Assembly (NCBI RefSeq): GCF_035222485.1
Contig: NC_085925.1
Coordinates: 3,038,001-3,102,000, forward strand
Direction of reading: 5' to 3'
Source of the DNA: Podospora pseudoanserina
Lineage: Eukaryota > Ascomycota > Sordariomycetes > Sordariales > Podosporaceae
Length of the DNA: 64,000 bases
Made by a program: the position numbers and the translations under genes. Below, one piece after another: positions 22,937 through 35,328 of this stretch (the first letter of the stretch is position 1; every line of letters starts with the position of its first letter). Below the pieces are notes generated by a model. The model was not told the DNA's origin, made no database searches, and worked only from the letters and a program-made list of their open reading frames with translations.

Positions 22937-23038
22937 ACGGTGGAGCTCGGCAATTGATGCAAGCTGTCAACGACGCCAAATTTGAAGAATCATTGGATCA
23001 ACATCAACCTTTGTTATCCAAGCACCCAAGTCACCAAA

Positions 23039-24004
23039 ATGTCTTTCCGTGTTCAGAAGGCAGCAGCCGCATCATTTCAACGGCTTGTGAGGTTTGTCAA
23101 CGCCCAGGGGTCCACCAATTTTGGTGACCTGAAGACCAGACCAACCGGCGTCAGTCTCGCCGGCGCGGAGGTTGAAGTCCTCGAGGGTGATGTTGGCAAT
23201 GGTTTCCGTGGCACTGGGAAAATAGACAAGATCCAGAAGGTGCGTTGCTCACATGTGGCATGAGAACGTCAGCTAATGTGTTTTTCAGCTTCTGTGCCCT
23301 TTGCCCCAAGTACATGCGATTATGTGCATTGGACTCAACTATCAGAAGCACGCCACTGAAGCCAATGTATGATCCCCACCCATGTCTCCATGACGGACTG
23401 CCACTGACCAGTGTAGCTACGAGTTGCCCCGTATCCTGTTCTCTTCACCAAACCAGCCGATGCTCTTGCTGGGCCTAATGAGGACATACCAGTCCACCCT
23501 GACGCTCAAAGCATGCTCGACTACGAGGGTGAGTTGACAGTGGTCGTCGGGAAAGACGCAAAGAATGTTCCCGAGACAGACGCCCTGAAATACGTACTTG
23601 GATACACGGTTGGCAACGACATCTCAGCGCGCTACTTCCAGCTGCCAGAGACATCAGGTGGCCAGTTTTGTTATGCCAAATCCTTCGACAAGTTTTGCCC
23701 CATTGGGCCTTGTATCGTGTCCCCTAGCCTGATTCCAGACCCGCAAAAGCTCCAGCTTGTCACCAAGGTCAATGGGCAGGTGAGGCAGCAGACCGAGACG
23801 TCGGACATGATTTTTTCGGTGGCCAAGATTATCTCTCACCTCAGCCGTGGAAGGACACTGCGGAGGGGAACGGTTATTCAAACCGGGACCCCGAGTGGAG
23901 TCGGTCTGTTCATGGAGCCCAAAGGGTTCTTGAAGAATGGGGACGTGGTTGAGGTGTCAATTGATGGGTTGGGGTCGATTAGCAACAAAATGGTGTTTGA
24001 GTGA
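23039..24004 (+). CDS. Fumarylacetoacetate-hydrolase-superfamily enzyme
   Basis: Predicted 288-residue protein, exons 23039-23239, 23289-23366, 23417-24004, all phase 0, with 49- and 50-nt introns. The start MSFRVQKAAAASFQRLVRFV resembles a short mitochondrial presequence or simply the usual N-terminus. Family motifs are CIGLNYQKHATEA, VLFTKPADALAGP, MLDYEGELTVVVGK (metal-binding Glu residues near 129 and 131), YTVGNDISARYFQ (Asp near 161), and IQTGTPSGVGLF near the end. The superfamily includes fumarylacetoacetate hydrolase, 2-oxo-pent-4-enoate hydratase and oxaloacetate decarboxylase. Next to a meta-cleavage dioxygenase, a hydratase, decarboxylase or hydrolase acting on a ring-opened product is the likeliest role. 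Confidence 0.9.
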
Positions 24005-24255
24005 GGCAGAAAAAATACCCAGATTCTTCATAATACCTACCCCGCAATCCATTAGCCAAGTGAACCCAGTGACCTGGGGACGCTAACATGGCTAACTCGC
24101 TTAGCGGGCGTTCAAGGCCACGCTACCCCGCGCTGGTGGCGATCAGCGGCAGTCGCAATTCGTCCGTCTCTGGCAAAACTCCCCGAAAACAACCATGCGG
24201 CCCTCGGGCAGATTTCATAAACCCACTGCCCGGGCACCTGTTCAGCAGATGAGAT

Positions 24256-26880
24256 ATGCCGTCTTCACTTCGCGACCAACATTACCCCCGAACCATGGCG
24301 GAACCTCAGGCACACCCAAATCCACAGCAAGAGACAGGACCATCGCTGTCCGACGCGTCTGCGGCCAAACTCGCGTGCTACGCTTGCAAGAGGAGAAAGG
24401 TGAAATGGTATGTATGTGTGGATCTGTCGTCTCCAACCTCGACCTCTTGACTGACCGCATGACGTAATGGCAGTGACCGTCAACTACCTGTCTGCTCGCT
24501 CTGCCAAAAGCTCAGTGGACAATGTGAATATCCAACTCACGCCGAGAAGCCCGGCCCAAAGACTGGTGGTAAGCTGTTTTGTCAGTGATACGCCTCATTA
24601 TATACCTTCTTTATGCCGTGAATGATATCTGATGGGATTGCATTCATCAAATCTGTAAAAGCAAAAGTTCAAGTACTTACATATGCTCATTCAGGCCCTC
24701 TTCAAGGCAACAAGCGTCGAAGACTTGATCAAACGTCTGTGTCCAGCAGTGTCAGTCATGGCCCATCCCTGAATGCCACTGGACATCGGCACACCACATC
24801 ATTCGAGCTTGCTCGGCGCAGTTCCATTGCAGTATCATCTCCGACTTACAGCACAAGTCACGATGATTCTCGTACTCGAGCAGACGATGACCTCCATTCC
24901 CGGCGAGAGGTGACCTCGCCTCTCTCAACTGGTGAATCGTCAGTAGGAATTCAGCCAACAAGTGCCCCCATCTTCTCTCGGATCATGTACCCGTCTCATG
25001 AAGCACAGACACGCCCACAATCTCCTTCCACAGTGGACGCTTCACCTGGCCATCAAGACAATGCCATTCCCATCACCATCCAGACTGTTTGTGATGCTCT
25101 TCGGATATCAAGAGCAACATACGATGTGTTGATGGAGTCCTACTTCACCAACATGACATCATTCACCCTGTTCCGGCCAGGGAGTATTGAACCCAAGTTC
25201 GCCATGATGCAGTTTCACTCGGACGCCGAAGCGCTGATAGCTGCCATGTTCTCCTTCTCCACCAGACATTGCCAAGATCGTGAGGACTGCCCAAGTCCGA
25301 CCTACTTTGCAAAGATTGCCTACTCGAAGCTGGACGAATCAGTCGATAGTTACGGCGACAATCCCCCGCCATTCTGGCTTCTACAAGCAGGTGTTCTTGT
25401 CACCTTTTACCAACTCACCATGAGCGTCCGCTCTCGGTCGTGGAAGAAGCTCGGTGACTGCATCAGATATTCGTACGACTTGCACCTGCACATGGTTGAT
25501 GCAAACCATGACCCAGTCAAAGACAAGAACCCGGTCAACATCCAACGCTGGTCGTTGATGGAAGAACGGAGAAGGGCTTGGTGGGCTGTTTGGGAAATGG
25601 ACGTCTTTGCCAGCACTATTCGACGACTGCCGACGGCCATAGACCCTGAGATGAACCTCACCATGCTCCCAGTGCCAGACAGTTGTTGGTTCAATGGCGT
25701 ATACCAGGAAAGTTGCTTTCTTGCTCAGGACTGCAGTCTCAGGTGGAAGCAACTTGCCCAGTCAGGCAACCAGAGCGCCAAGGCCTGGTTCATAGTGATG
25801 AACTCTTTGATGCGCAACACACAGCGCATCGTGTATCCAGTGGGATCGGCTCTGCAGTCGATGAACGAAAACCACGCGGAAACCAACCAAGACGAACTCA
25901 ATATCATGGCCAACACCCTCTACTGCACCGTCACTTCTTTTCCGACCAGTCTCGTCTACCAGGGGGAGACTCTTGACTTTCGACCAAAAGCTTCGGCTCA
26001 AAGCAGTCCCGAGGGCATCAACCCAAGACAGGAACATGCCGACAAGTATTCCCTCCACCTGATGACGCAGCTCTGTCGGTTCATGATTTATCATCACAAG
26101 ATCTGTGCTCGAACACCATGGCTAGCCCACCAAAAGGGTTCCAACGATGGCAGGCAGGGAGAAGGAAACAACGACCCACGAGACGCTCAGCAAGCCAACT
26201 CTGAGTGGTCCAACTACATTAACGCCTCGGATGAGATCGTCACCGTGGTCCGCAACAGCTCCCGGGACCACTACAAATTCGTCAACCCTTTCCTCGTCAA
26301 CACTCTCTGGTTTGGAGCCGCGGCACAATGTGCCTGCAAAGTCTTTGGGCCCGCATCGTTCAACAAACGGCTCACGATCTCCAACCTTGACCTTTTGAAA
26401 CTTACCATTGACCGTTACATTTCCTTCTGGGGGGGCATGGAGAACCTCAAGGGGAAATTGGCTAGGATTGAGACAGCCCTGCAGAGTCTGATGGCTGGGC
26501 ATGGGAGACCGAACGAGCATCCGCAGGATAGGCGCCAACAACCACAACCACTGTCACACATCCAAGGGAGCAACGGTGCCAGTATTAATGACCTGGCTAC
26601 GGTGGCCATGCAAAGACTTCCTGGCGTTACTGGTGATGCTGCAGTGTCATCATCGCCACTCCTTGTCAACATACCCGGTATTGGTCCCCCACCACCACCA
26701 CCAAACCCATGGTCAACATTTGGACCGACGGACGTCTGTGGTGACTTTATCCATCCGGGGAATTTCACAACAGGGTTGACTCCAGGCGGCCCCAACTTTT
26801 ACGGTCACGGGGACCCGATGGACTTTTCGCCGTTTGGGCTGGAGGAGCTGCTGATGGCGAGCATGATGATGGATACGTAG
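24256..26880 (+). CDS. Zn2Cys6 transcription factor with fungal-specific TF domain
   Basis: Predicted 810-residue regulator, exons 24256-24407, 24474-24568, 24695-26880. The binuclear cluster is split by the first intron: ACYACKRRKVK is in exon 1 and CDRQLPVCSLCQKLSGQCEYP in exon 2, giving six Cys with normal spacing. A KRRRLD basic patch begins exon 3. The middle homology region includes ADDDLHSRREV, later EERRRAWWAVWEMDVFAS and RLPTAIDPEMNL, typical of the fungal-specific domain. The third intron is 126 nt and could hide a tiny exon. ATG 24295 is an alternative start. Placement inside the aromatic-enzyme block, just downstream of the FAH gene, makes it the natural pathway-specific activator. 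Targets are inferred, not shown. Confidence 0.92.
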
Positions 26881-27520
26881 AACTGAACGGTATACTGCCT
26901 AATTTCGTTGCGAGCTTCTAGGGATGGCACTTAATCTCGGGTGTGTTTTGTTGTAAAAAGTTAATTCGTTCTTGTCAACCGTCATCAACTTGTCACTCTC
27001 TTCCGTAAACGCAGAAAGGTCTTGTACTGAATCCCCACCACCAACAGCAACCCAGCACCCTGCGGTTAGGACTCCTATTACCGCCTATTCCCAATCAAAT
27101 TTGTTCAAGAGAATGATGAGACTAGGGACGATTCTTCAATATCTCAGGGGTAGCCAATGAGTAGTTGGTCTAAATCTGGGGAGAAAATGCAGCAGTGCAC
27201 GCCACATTTGCTTTGAGTTTGACTTGATTTTATGAATGGTTGGTAGTTTAAAGCAAAAGGAGCTCTCAAACTATGTGCTACAAATGTACTCCCAGATATT
27301 TTCGAGGTTCCATTGCTTCACGTGAAAGCTTTTTGGAGGGTTGAAAAAGTTGTTCAAACGCCTATCAAATGAGTATATCATCTTCCATACAGGGGAAGTC
27401 CTTGCTGGATGTCAACTATCTTTCGGTAGCAGCTTTATTTGTAAATCGTTATATGTTCGGAATTAAATACCATCTTGTCACCATGAACATCCATCTCTTA
27501 CACGTCTTCCAAATTCACAA
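26881..27520. other. Intergenic, convergent 3' ends
   Basis: About 640 moderately AT-rich bases between the regulator stop and the phenol hydroxylase stop. Only short frames lacking domains occur. It probably contains the two 3' untranslated regions. Confidence 0.45.
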
Positions 27521-29602
27521 TCATGATACATTCATCCCCTCAAAATATCTCTCCACGCCCTCCACATCATCAACCTCCAAAACGGCACCAATATACCCAT
27601 CAGGCCTCACCACCACCGTACAGCCAACCTGTCGGTCAATCTCAAGCCTCTCATATGCTTTTCCATGACCATCATGCACGCTCTCCACATCACCAAACAC
27701 CCTCCAAAAATCATACCCGCTCTCGTCGCTCCAAGGGCGGTACACTTCCGGCAGTGCCAAAAGATCCACCAGATCCCGCTCAGCACAATGTACAACCAGG
27801 ACCTCCACCAGTGGCTCTTGTTCCGACTGAGGCATCACGACATGCTTCAGAGACTTGCCCTCCCCCAAATACTTGCCCACGTCATGTAACCTCTTGGACG
27901 CAGTAGAGTCCGAGATGTCGCCAGCGAAAATCATGACTCTGAACTGCCCCGTGGCACTCAATCTCTTGTGCATCCAAGTTGGCACCCCATCAGCTTGATA
28001 TACCACTCTGAAGTCGGGAAGCCTCTTTCCCGGCACCAGGTCTGCCTTGAGGAGGCTGGGTCCCAGCTGCTCGATACCCTTGGGCAACTGCACAGCACAA
28101 GAAGGTGGGTAACGAATCGACAACCCAGTCGTGAACTTCAAGGCCTGTAGTATTTCAGTATCAAACTGTGAAGACGGAGCTGCAAACAGTTTCAGGAAGC
28201 CCTTGTCGAACGCAATGAGGTCCAGTGCCACTGGACGTCGCTCAGACTCATACGTCCTGAGAAGGTCCTGCCGTGCGCCAGAGGAACGGACTTTTCCTTT
28301 GAGAGTAAGTCTAAGCTTCCAACCAAGGTTGTACGCGTCTTGAATCGACGTGTTCATGCCCTGACCCGCCTTGGGCGAGTGCGTGTGAACAGCATCCCCA
28401 ACCAGGAAAGCCCGCTCATTAAGCCGAGAGAAGTGATTGCCCACCCGCTGACGCACCCGGTATGCTGACCACCACGAGACAGAACCAACTTCCATTGTAT
28501 AAGGAGCAATGATCTTGCGAGCGGCATCCATAACACGGTCGAAAGTCAGGTCCTTGGGGTCAGGGAGGGCTGTGCCGCTCTCCACGGGGATGTACATCCT
28601 AACCTCCTTGTTGCTGCGAGGTACCAGGAGGATGGTGCCAGATGCGGCGCGTAGATAGCAGACCCTTCGAATATCTGGGAAATTGGACTTGGGGACCATA
28701 TCCACCACACCAAAGACCGAGTCTGTCAGATCTCCTTCCAAAGAGACGTCGAGCTGCTTGCGGAGCCAGCTGCGGGCACCATCACAGCCGACGATGTACT
28801 TGGCCGAGATCATATCCGAGGGAGCATCATGTTCATTTGGTTGATGTCCATTCTGCCCGTTGATATGGTGCCCATTTGTGGCATGGCAGTTAGTCCCCTG
28901 TGGACAATGTTAGCCAACGATACTTCTCACAGATCACGGCGGTCTTACATTAGTAGTGTCCCCATTAGTAGTATTTGTGTTGGTAGTAACCTTTTCTAGG
29001 GAGACAGACACGGGAAATGTATCTGCTTCATGGACACAAGATGTGTCAACGTCAACAGAGATTGGGGTCGTGCTGTACCGAATCTCAATATTATCATGAG
29101 AGAGAATATTGTGAAGCATGTGGTGCTCAACTCGTGCTGCAACATAGATTAGCCTGTGAGTGGGGGGTAAAATCCAAACTGGAATATTCTTACACTGCTG
29201 GAGCATCGTCTCCCGAGGCTTGCCAAGTTCAGCGACTCTGTCCGGAATGACTTGTTCTCTGACAATGCCTTCACCTCCATCTTTGCGTGTGCCCCAACAG
29301 GCAATTTCCTCGAGCCTCCATGATTCGGCCGTGACTTGAGGTCCAATACCGTAAGAGTCAAAGATCTCGTTGGTCGTACTCTTGAGACCCTCTGCTTGCC
29401 CACGAGGTGTTGGGCCTGGCTTCTTGTCGACAATAAGCACTTTGATGTTGGTGCCACGGAACCAGTTTGCCAATGCCAAGCTCAACAAGACGGTGTTAGT
29501 GATAAGCCATAGTCTAGACGATATGGAGAGGCAGTGTACCTACCCTGCAGGCCCAGCGCCGACGATGAGCAGGTCGACTTTGGTGGAGGCGGGAGGAGAC
29601 AT
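27521..29602 (-). CDS. FAD-dependent phenol 2-monooxygenase-like hydroxylase
   Basis: Predicted 636-residue enzyme, exons 29602-29544, 29480-29194, 29136-28949, 28897-27521; introns are 51-63 nt. The first exon ends inside the dinucleotide motif LLIVGAGPAG, which continues with LALANWF. Other motifs are KPGPTPRGQAEGL, GCDGARSWLRKQL (about residue 215) and FLVGDAVHTHSPKAGQGMN (about 340), the signature of phenol 2-monooxygenase/3-hydroxybenzoate 4-monooxygenase types, with a C-terminal thioredoxin-like domain ending VVVRPDGYIGAVL. Residues about 170-205 form an unusual Asn/Thr/His-rich insert (NTNTTNGDTTN, then NGHHINGQNGHQPN) crossing an intron, probably a surface loop. It differs clearly from the TfdB-like paralogue at 18285, so the cluster has two distinct ring hydroxylases. 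Confidence 0.92.
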
Positions 29603-30796
29603 GTTGTGCAGTATCGGATAATCAGAACACGGGCTTGCTGTCGATGCGTGATGTTTATCATGGACGCACCGCGGTGTTCCGGGGACTTGGAGGGTGGGTA
29701 TAGACCGATATCATTGGTCAATTCGGGCGGTAGCTGCGATGAGGGCCCGCGGAGTCTCCGGTTGCCAATTAGTTTCTGGCGGGCCGCAGATCAAGCGGGC
29801 CGTCTTTAGGTGATTGTCATTCCAGGCGGTGACGTGGTTTGAGCAGGGTGGCAGGGCAGGTTCAAAGAACTACTGTTTACTACGTGGGGTTCCTGCCATC
29901 CAAAGCCACGGCATGTAATTACCCCTCTGCCCATGTCTCACCTTCCCCACCACCAAGTCACCTCATTCCGTCATGACTGCGCCTACCCATGAATCCTCCA
30001 CGGTTGCTTGCCGTCGTCGGCAAGAGTTCAAGCGCGCTTGCCTTGGCTCCAGTCTTTCAGAATCTAGGTCATTCAGCTCTGCCGGAAAACATGCCTTTGA
30101 CCTCTCATTCGCCGAACTCAACTGATGCAAATCTATTTCCCGGTCAGCTGGGAACTTCCAATGCCGCTGGCTCCTTCCGGTATCTGGCCGGCCCGGAGGC
30201 CAGCTGGATAACTGGATGATGTATCACGACATACCCCGGGAAAGGGTCGCTAAAACTACACAATGCACATCGCCATGGTTGAATCTCTCCCATTGTCCGA
30301 ATCAGCATCGAGAACTTGATCAAGGAGAAAACAGCATCCTTTGTTAGCAGCGAACAACCACCAATCAGACAGTTGTCGTCATTGACTTGCTATCAACCCG
30401 CTCTCTCACAAATCCGGCGAACTCGCCTCACCGCAATATTTGCACATCTAAAATGAAACAATTGCATCATCCACCCCCCAGTGGCTCGGTGGACCATGTA
30501 AGCATTCGGACGAGGCAGCCAGGGACCCTTCCTGCCGTGACCTCGTACCTGCGTGCATGAGGAAGATCGTTTCCATTACTCGGCCAGAGCGACACTTTAC
30601 GCGTGGTTAATCATAGGGGTCCACTGGCATCCTGGCGCGAGTGGCAGGCACCCTCCTGAAGCTGGGAGACGACACCAGAAGGGTGGACTTTTATATACGG
30701 CCAAGGTGGTCACACAACTGCCCGCTACTGCCTTGAACCCCTACACCATCTTCTCCTTAATAGCCTGCAAGCTCAGCAGAAGCAACCACCACAGCA
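29603..30796. promoter_or_regulatory. Divergent promoter region: phenol hydroxylase / methyltransferase
   Basis: About 1.2 kb between the divergent starts at 29602 and 30797. A short frame at 29989-30219 has no domain. The plus-direction TATA-like site is at 30692-30697. A shared control region for both genes is plausible. Confidence 0.45.
30692..30697 (+). promoter_or_regulatory. TATA-like box of the EgtD/EasF-like gene
   Basis: TATATA within CTTTTATATACGG, 100 bases upstream of the ATG at 30797. Confidence 0.5.
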
Positions 30797-32057
30797 ATGG
30801 CTACTTCAGTCACATTCACCATGACCCGTCCCCTGGACAAACACACTCTAAGACACTCGCACGACCCTCGACTTCCCAAAGGCCCCGAAGTTCTCGATAT
30901 TCGCTCCTCTCAGGAATCACTGCTACATAACTTGGACTCCAAGATTCTTGAAGGCCTCAGCCAACCACAAGGGTCCAAGTCCTTTCCTTCCCTGCTTTTG
31001 TGGGGAGAGAAGGGTCAAGTCTTGTACGACGATGTTCTGGAAGCTCCGGAGTATTACCCATACCGAGTAGAAGATGAACTTTTGCAGCAACGGGTCGACG
31101 ACATTGCCAGAACAGTGGCTTCCACAGGTACCGACATGCTCATCGAGCTGGGAGCAGGCAACATGACCAAGACAGCTCAATTTCTATCAGCTATCGACAA
31201 TTACATCAGCTCTCCACTCGTTTACTACGCCCTCGACGTAGACCAGGCCTTGTTGGAACGGTCTATTGTTGCCTTGAAAAGGCGTGTCACGTTTCGGCAT
31301 ATCGAAGTCCGCGCTCTCTTCGGGACTTATGACGACGGAGCAAACTGGCTCGCCAGTCCCGAGATTGCCGCCTATCGGAGGACACTCATGTTTCTCGGAA
31401 GCAGCATCGGGAATGACGAGCAGGATGCTGCTGTCAGGTTCCTGAGCTCATTTACCCAAGCTCCTGAGACAGGTGTTCCCCAGAATGTGGCGGGCTTTCT
31501 ACTGGCGGTTGATGGATGCCAAGATGCGGCAAAAATTGAGGCTGCTTACGATGTGCCAGGCGGGTATTCCCGCCGGTGGGTGAAACAAGCGCTGGAGTAT
31601 GCACGGGAGCTATTGGGTGAGGGCATCGATAGGGCTGAGGTTGACCGTATTTTTGATGACAACAATTGGAAGTTTGAGGGAAGATGGTTACCTGAGCGTC
31701 AACGATACCAGACATATCTCACCACGACGTGCTCCCTTACGGCAACAATTAGGGGACAAACCATCACCTTGGAGGAAGGGGAGAGATTACCAATCATCAG
31801 CAGTGGCAAGTGGACAAGGGAGACGGTGGACGGGGTATCTCTGAAGGCCGGTCTCAGCATCGAGAAGTTTTGGAAGAATCCTGAGTTTGATTACAGTGAG
31901 TACTCGTTTTCATCAAGTTCAGCCAACATCCGTGCTAAATGCGGAAACAGACATTTATTGGCTGCAGCCAAGCCTCAAGAGGGTGGACAGTGGCATTGTC
32001 ATTATTGATGAGCTCGAAGCGGAGGGACATGATCAGGTGCATCACCGCAACGAGTGA
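30797..32057 (+). CDS. EgtD/EasF-type SAM-dependent N-methyltransferase
   Basis: Predicted 401-residue protein, exons 30797-31895 and 31951-32057. The terminal intron has a GTGAGT donor and an AAACAG acceptor; splicing yields FDYNIYWLQPSLKRVDSG instead of a low-complexity read-through. The SAM site is MLIELGAGNMTKT (residues about 114-126). LLWGEKGQVLYDDVLEAPEYYPYRVEDELL near residues 67-96, LMFLGSSIGN and LLAVDGCQD are typical of the histidine-specific methyltransferase superfamily, which includes EgtD domains and the ergot enzyme EasF. Relatives N-methylate amino acids such as histidine or dimethylallyl-tryptophan. No prenyltransferase or other ergot gene is in the window, so an ergot role is not supported. 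The substrate may be an amino acid-derived compound. Confidence 0.86.
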
Positions 32058-33324
32058 AGGGAAATGTCGGACCAGCGAAGGATCTCTCTGCACAGCTGGC
32101 TGTGCTATCTTGCACAATTTGATAGACCATAATGTGCCAATTGCATGACGTCTCCAACATTGATCCTTCATGTGCCCGCCCACCACTGCAGCAAGCCACG
32201 CATGCTGATTAACAACTTGCACCTTCAAGGCGTGCCACTATCTCAGACCACTTTTCCTGCCACTGAGATCACCAAATGCTTGAATCCGAGATAATACCGA
32301 TGAACCCTATCCGCACCTACAGCATCAACGCCATAAGCACTCAGTTTCCACGTCTTCTTCAAAATCCCCCCAACCTCGTACTTTTATTTTTGCCTTTCCA
32401 ATCAATCTCTCACGATCAATCCACGTTGAGGTGGGCAGACGAAGAACTTCAGCTCACTGCACTCTGCAGATCATCACCCACTTGGGATGGTTGCATACAT
32501 GTACACCCTTCCTAGCTCCGCCCCGGCGCGCCGGCGCGGGCGCGGCAACTGTCGATCATATAGGACAGGGATAGCTAGGGGAGATCATGATGTAACCGTA
32601 CTTGTATTTTAAGATTCAATGCAGCCTCCACAATCAGTGTACAGGTACGTCGCTGGGGCCGGGGGAGGGATACGGGATGGGGACGGAGGGTTCTCCGGTG
32701 GGGTACCCAAGTTCGGCGGCCATCATTACCAGCCATCCGTTGCGCTGAAGTGACTCCGCGGAAATGCAGGCGCGTCTATCAGACAGACCGGTGGCTCGGT
32801 CTTGCTGTCAGATCATTCTTTGAGTCTCACCCATTCGCTCTCATTGCTGTCTCATCAACTACCTATCCTTGGCTGCTACCTTTGCGGGGTTGTGTGGATC
32901 ACTGTTCTGAATGACGACCAAATGTTTCACCTTGACCGCCTTCCAGAACCCCCCCTTCCTATACCGTCCCTGGAATGCTGTGCGATGTCTTCCAGATCTT
33001 TGAAACCCATTCCTGCGGTGGTCGAATAACGCACTCTCCCCCGTCCGATCTCCCACAGCAGCAAAGTTGGACCCTTGAACCATGGTGCATTAGCAGCTTC
33101 AACAAGCAATGTGAGCTCTCGGATCAAGCAAAACTGATGTGTCAAGAAAACAGGACTACCTTCAGGTCAAAGGGAGATTCGACCAGATCCCATCCATACC
33201 AACGCAGCTAATCCTGACATTACCATTATCCCCAACCCAAACCCTCTTTTCCATGTCCAAACTCCTCAGTAAACCACCAGATCCAACTTGTCTTACAATA
33301 CATCAACTTTGCACAAATGATCCA
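32058..33324. other. Intergenic region with GC-rich palindromic patch
   Basis: About 1.27 kb between convergent genes. A GC-rich patch near 32520-32547 contains GGCGCGCCGGCGCGGGCGCGG, with overlapping CpG-rich inverted repeats; its survival suggests the area has not been mutated by RIP. Short frames at 32276-32515 and 32802-33029 have no recognised domain. Confidence 0.4.
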
Positions 33325-35328
33325 TCACGCGTTATCGCTCTCACTATCCGACTCCGAGACAGCACCATAGCCTTGATGACTTCGACTCCGTTCTGGTCTC
33401 TTGGGCTTGGACGCACCCGGCGACTGATGAAGCTGCCCCTCCCTCATCACAAAGCTGGCGATCAGCCCCATGACACCAAACACCACGCAGAATACTAAGA
33501 TATCGGTTAGCACAAAAGTTCAAGTGAGTCAACGTCTCAAAAGCAAAAACACTTACACCAAACATTAACAAAGCTCCTCTCATAGGCCTTGAGCACAATA
33601 CCCGCAATCTTCTCTGGCAACCCATCAATGGCGTCAAAGTTGGAGAGCACATCTCTGATGATCTGCTCCTTGTCTGGCAGGTCAGGCAACTTGTCTCTCA
33701 GTGTGCTTTCCACGAAAGAGGCAATGAGAAGGGAAGCAGTGCTGACACCCAGCAGGCTCCCGATGTTCATGCTGAGGTAGAACCCGGAAGTAGCCACCGC
33801 TACCTGGCTTGACTCGAGCCCTGATGTGAGCGCAATGAACGCTGCCGACAGGGAGACACCAAAGCCAACACCAATGGGGAACCCATAGAGAGTCTCCCCC
33901 CAGTGCGTCACCCCCCGCCATCTCAAAAAGATGGCCAGAAAGCTGAGGTTAGACAGGATAGCCGCAATGTTGGTGATGAGACGGTATAGCCCGGTCCGTT
34001 TAATGACATAGCCGCTGATGAGACTTCCAGCAACGGTGCCCAATGTCACGACAAGCAGTCGGAGGGAGGACGTGGTGTTGGTGTCGCTCATTGTCACGCG
34101 GAAGTAGAGCGGGATGGATGTGTAAAGCGCTACTTGAGCAGCTGTAAAAACGAACTGGATCGCGTAGGCTGATACAACATTCCGCTTCCGCAGCAACCTC
34201 AGAGGGAAGATTGGTTCTCTTGCCCAAAAGGCTTCCACCAAGAGAAAGACTACCAAGAATCCCAACCAAATCGACATTGGCAGCATGGCCATGGCGTTGT
34301 GGACCAGGTTTTCAGGGCCCTTTTCGATTTGGTCAAGAAATAGGAGCAAAGACACATTGGCAATGGCCAAACTGGTTGATCCTGAGAGATCAATCCGTTT
34401 GAACTTGGCGTAGGCAGTCTCCTTGGTGGCTGTCGGATTCCGTCCAACTGCCTTTGTGTCTGGAGCAGTTGGCTTGGGGAACGACATCTTTGCCCAAATG
34501 AAGATGAGCCCTGCGAGGTTGAGAGGTACGTGATACAGAAGAGCCCATCGCCAGTTTGTGCTATCAGAGATGATGCCGCCAAGGGAAGGACCCAAAGCTC
34601 TGCCGATCTGGTTGATGGCATAAACGTAGCCTCGCCAAACCGCAACCTCGCGCATGGGCACCAGGTCAACAATGAGGGTTGAGATGAGCACTGTAATGCC
34701 GGCATTGCCAATTCCGCAAAGAGACCTTCCCAGCAATAGACCCCAAAACGAGAAGCCAGCGCCTCTGAAGTACTGGTTAGCCTTCACGTTCTAGTAGAGA
34801 AAACAGAGGGACATACTTACGCTATCGTTGCACCTACGCAGTAGCAGATGTATGCAAACAGGAGAAGTGGTTTCCGTCCATAGATATCACTCAGCTTTCC
34901 GTACAAAGGCTGCGCAGCAATGATGCCAATGATGTATGCGTTGATGATCCAACTCGCCGAACTTAGTTGTTCGAATTCGGATGCAATGTCTCGAAACATG
35001 GCCATCAAGATGGCACTGTCGGAATTGACGAGAAAGACGCCTGTCGTAAGAGGCGTTGCGTTAGAATAGATTGGTGGTCTATCTCACGCAGTAACATACC
35101 AAGCAGAAGCACCAAGTTCTTCTTCCATTGCCCGTTGTCCCAGCTCTGCTGTGATCCTACTGTGGAAGTCGGAGAGAGGTCCCCATCTGAAGCAGCCAAA
35201 CCATCATGTTCCTCGTTTGCAGCGGCATTCAGCGTTTCTGGAGAAACGTTCAGGGTAGGCTGGCGCAACAGAGAGGTCCTCTCTCCGACATCATCTCGAA
35301 TTTCTTCGTCCTCTATCCTATCGACCAT
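33325..35328 (-). CDS. MFS transporter, DHA2 type (14 TMS)
   Basis: Predicted 608-residue transporter, exons 35328-35100, 35040-34821, 34764-33557, 33494-33325; introns 56-62 nt. The cytosolic N-terminus is acidic (about 75 residues) before TM1. TM1 reads VLLLGVFLVNSDSAILMA, joined by the first intron. Motif A is LYGKLSDIYGRKPLLL, and GRSLCGIGNAGITVLIS follows. NWRWALLYHVPLNLAG is the typical DHA2 end of TM6. The last intron's splice restores VNVWLFCVVFGVMGLIASFVM, the final membrane segment, then a Ser/Asp-rich tail. It should reside in the plasma or vacuolar membrane and export toxic or secreted small molecules. Position beside the methyltransferases suggests export of a cluster product or substrate. 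Confidence 0.9.

Noticed and set aside
30797-32057. An ergot alkaloid cluster, because the methyltransferase resembles EasF.
   Set aside because: No dimethylallyltryptophan synthase or other ergot gene is present in the window.
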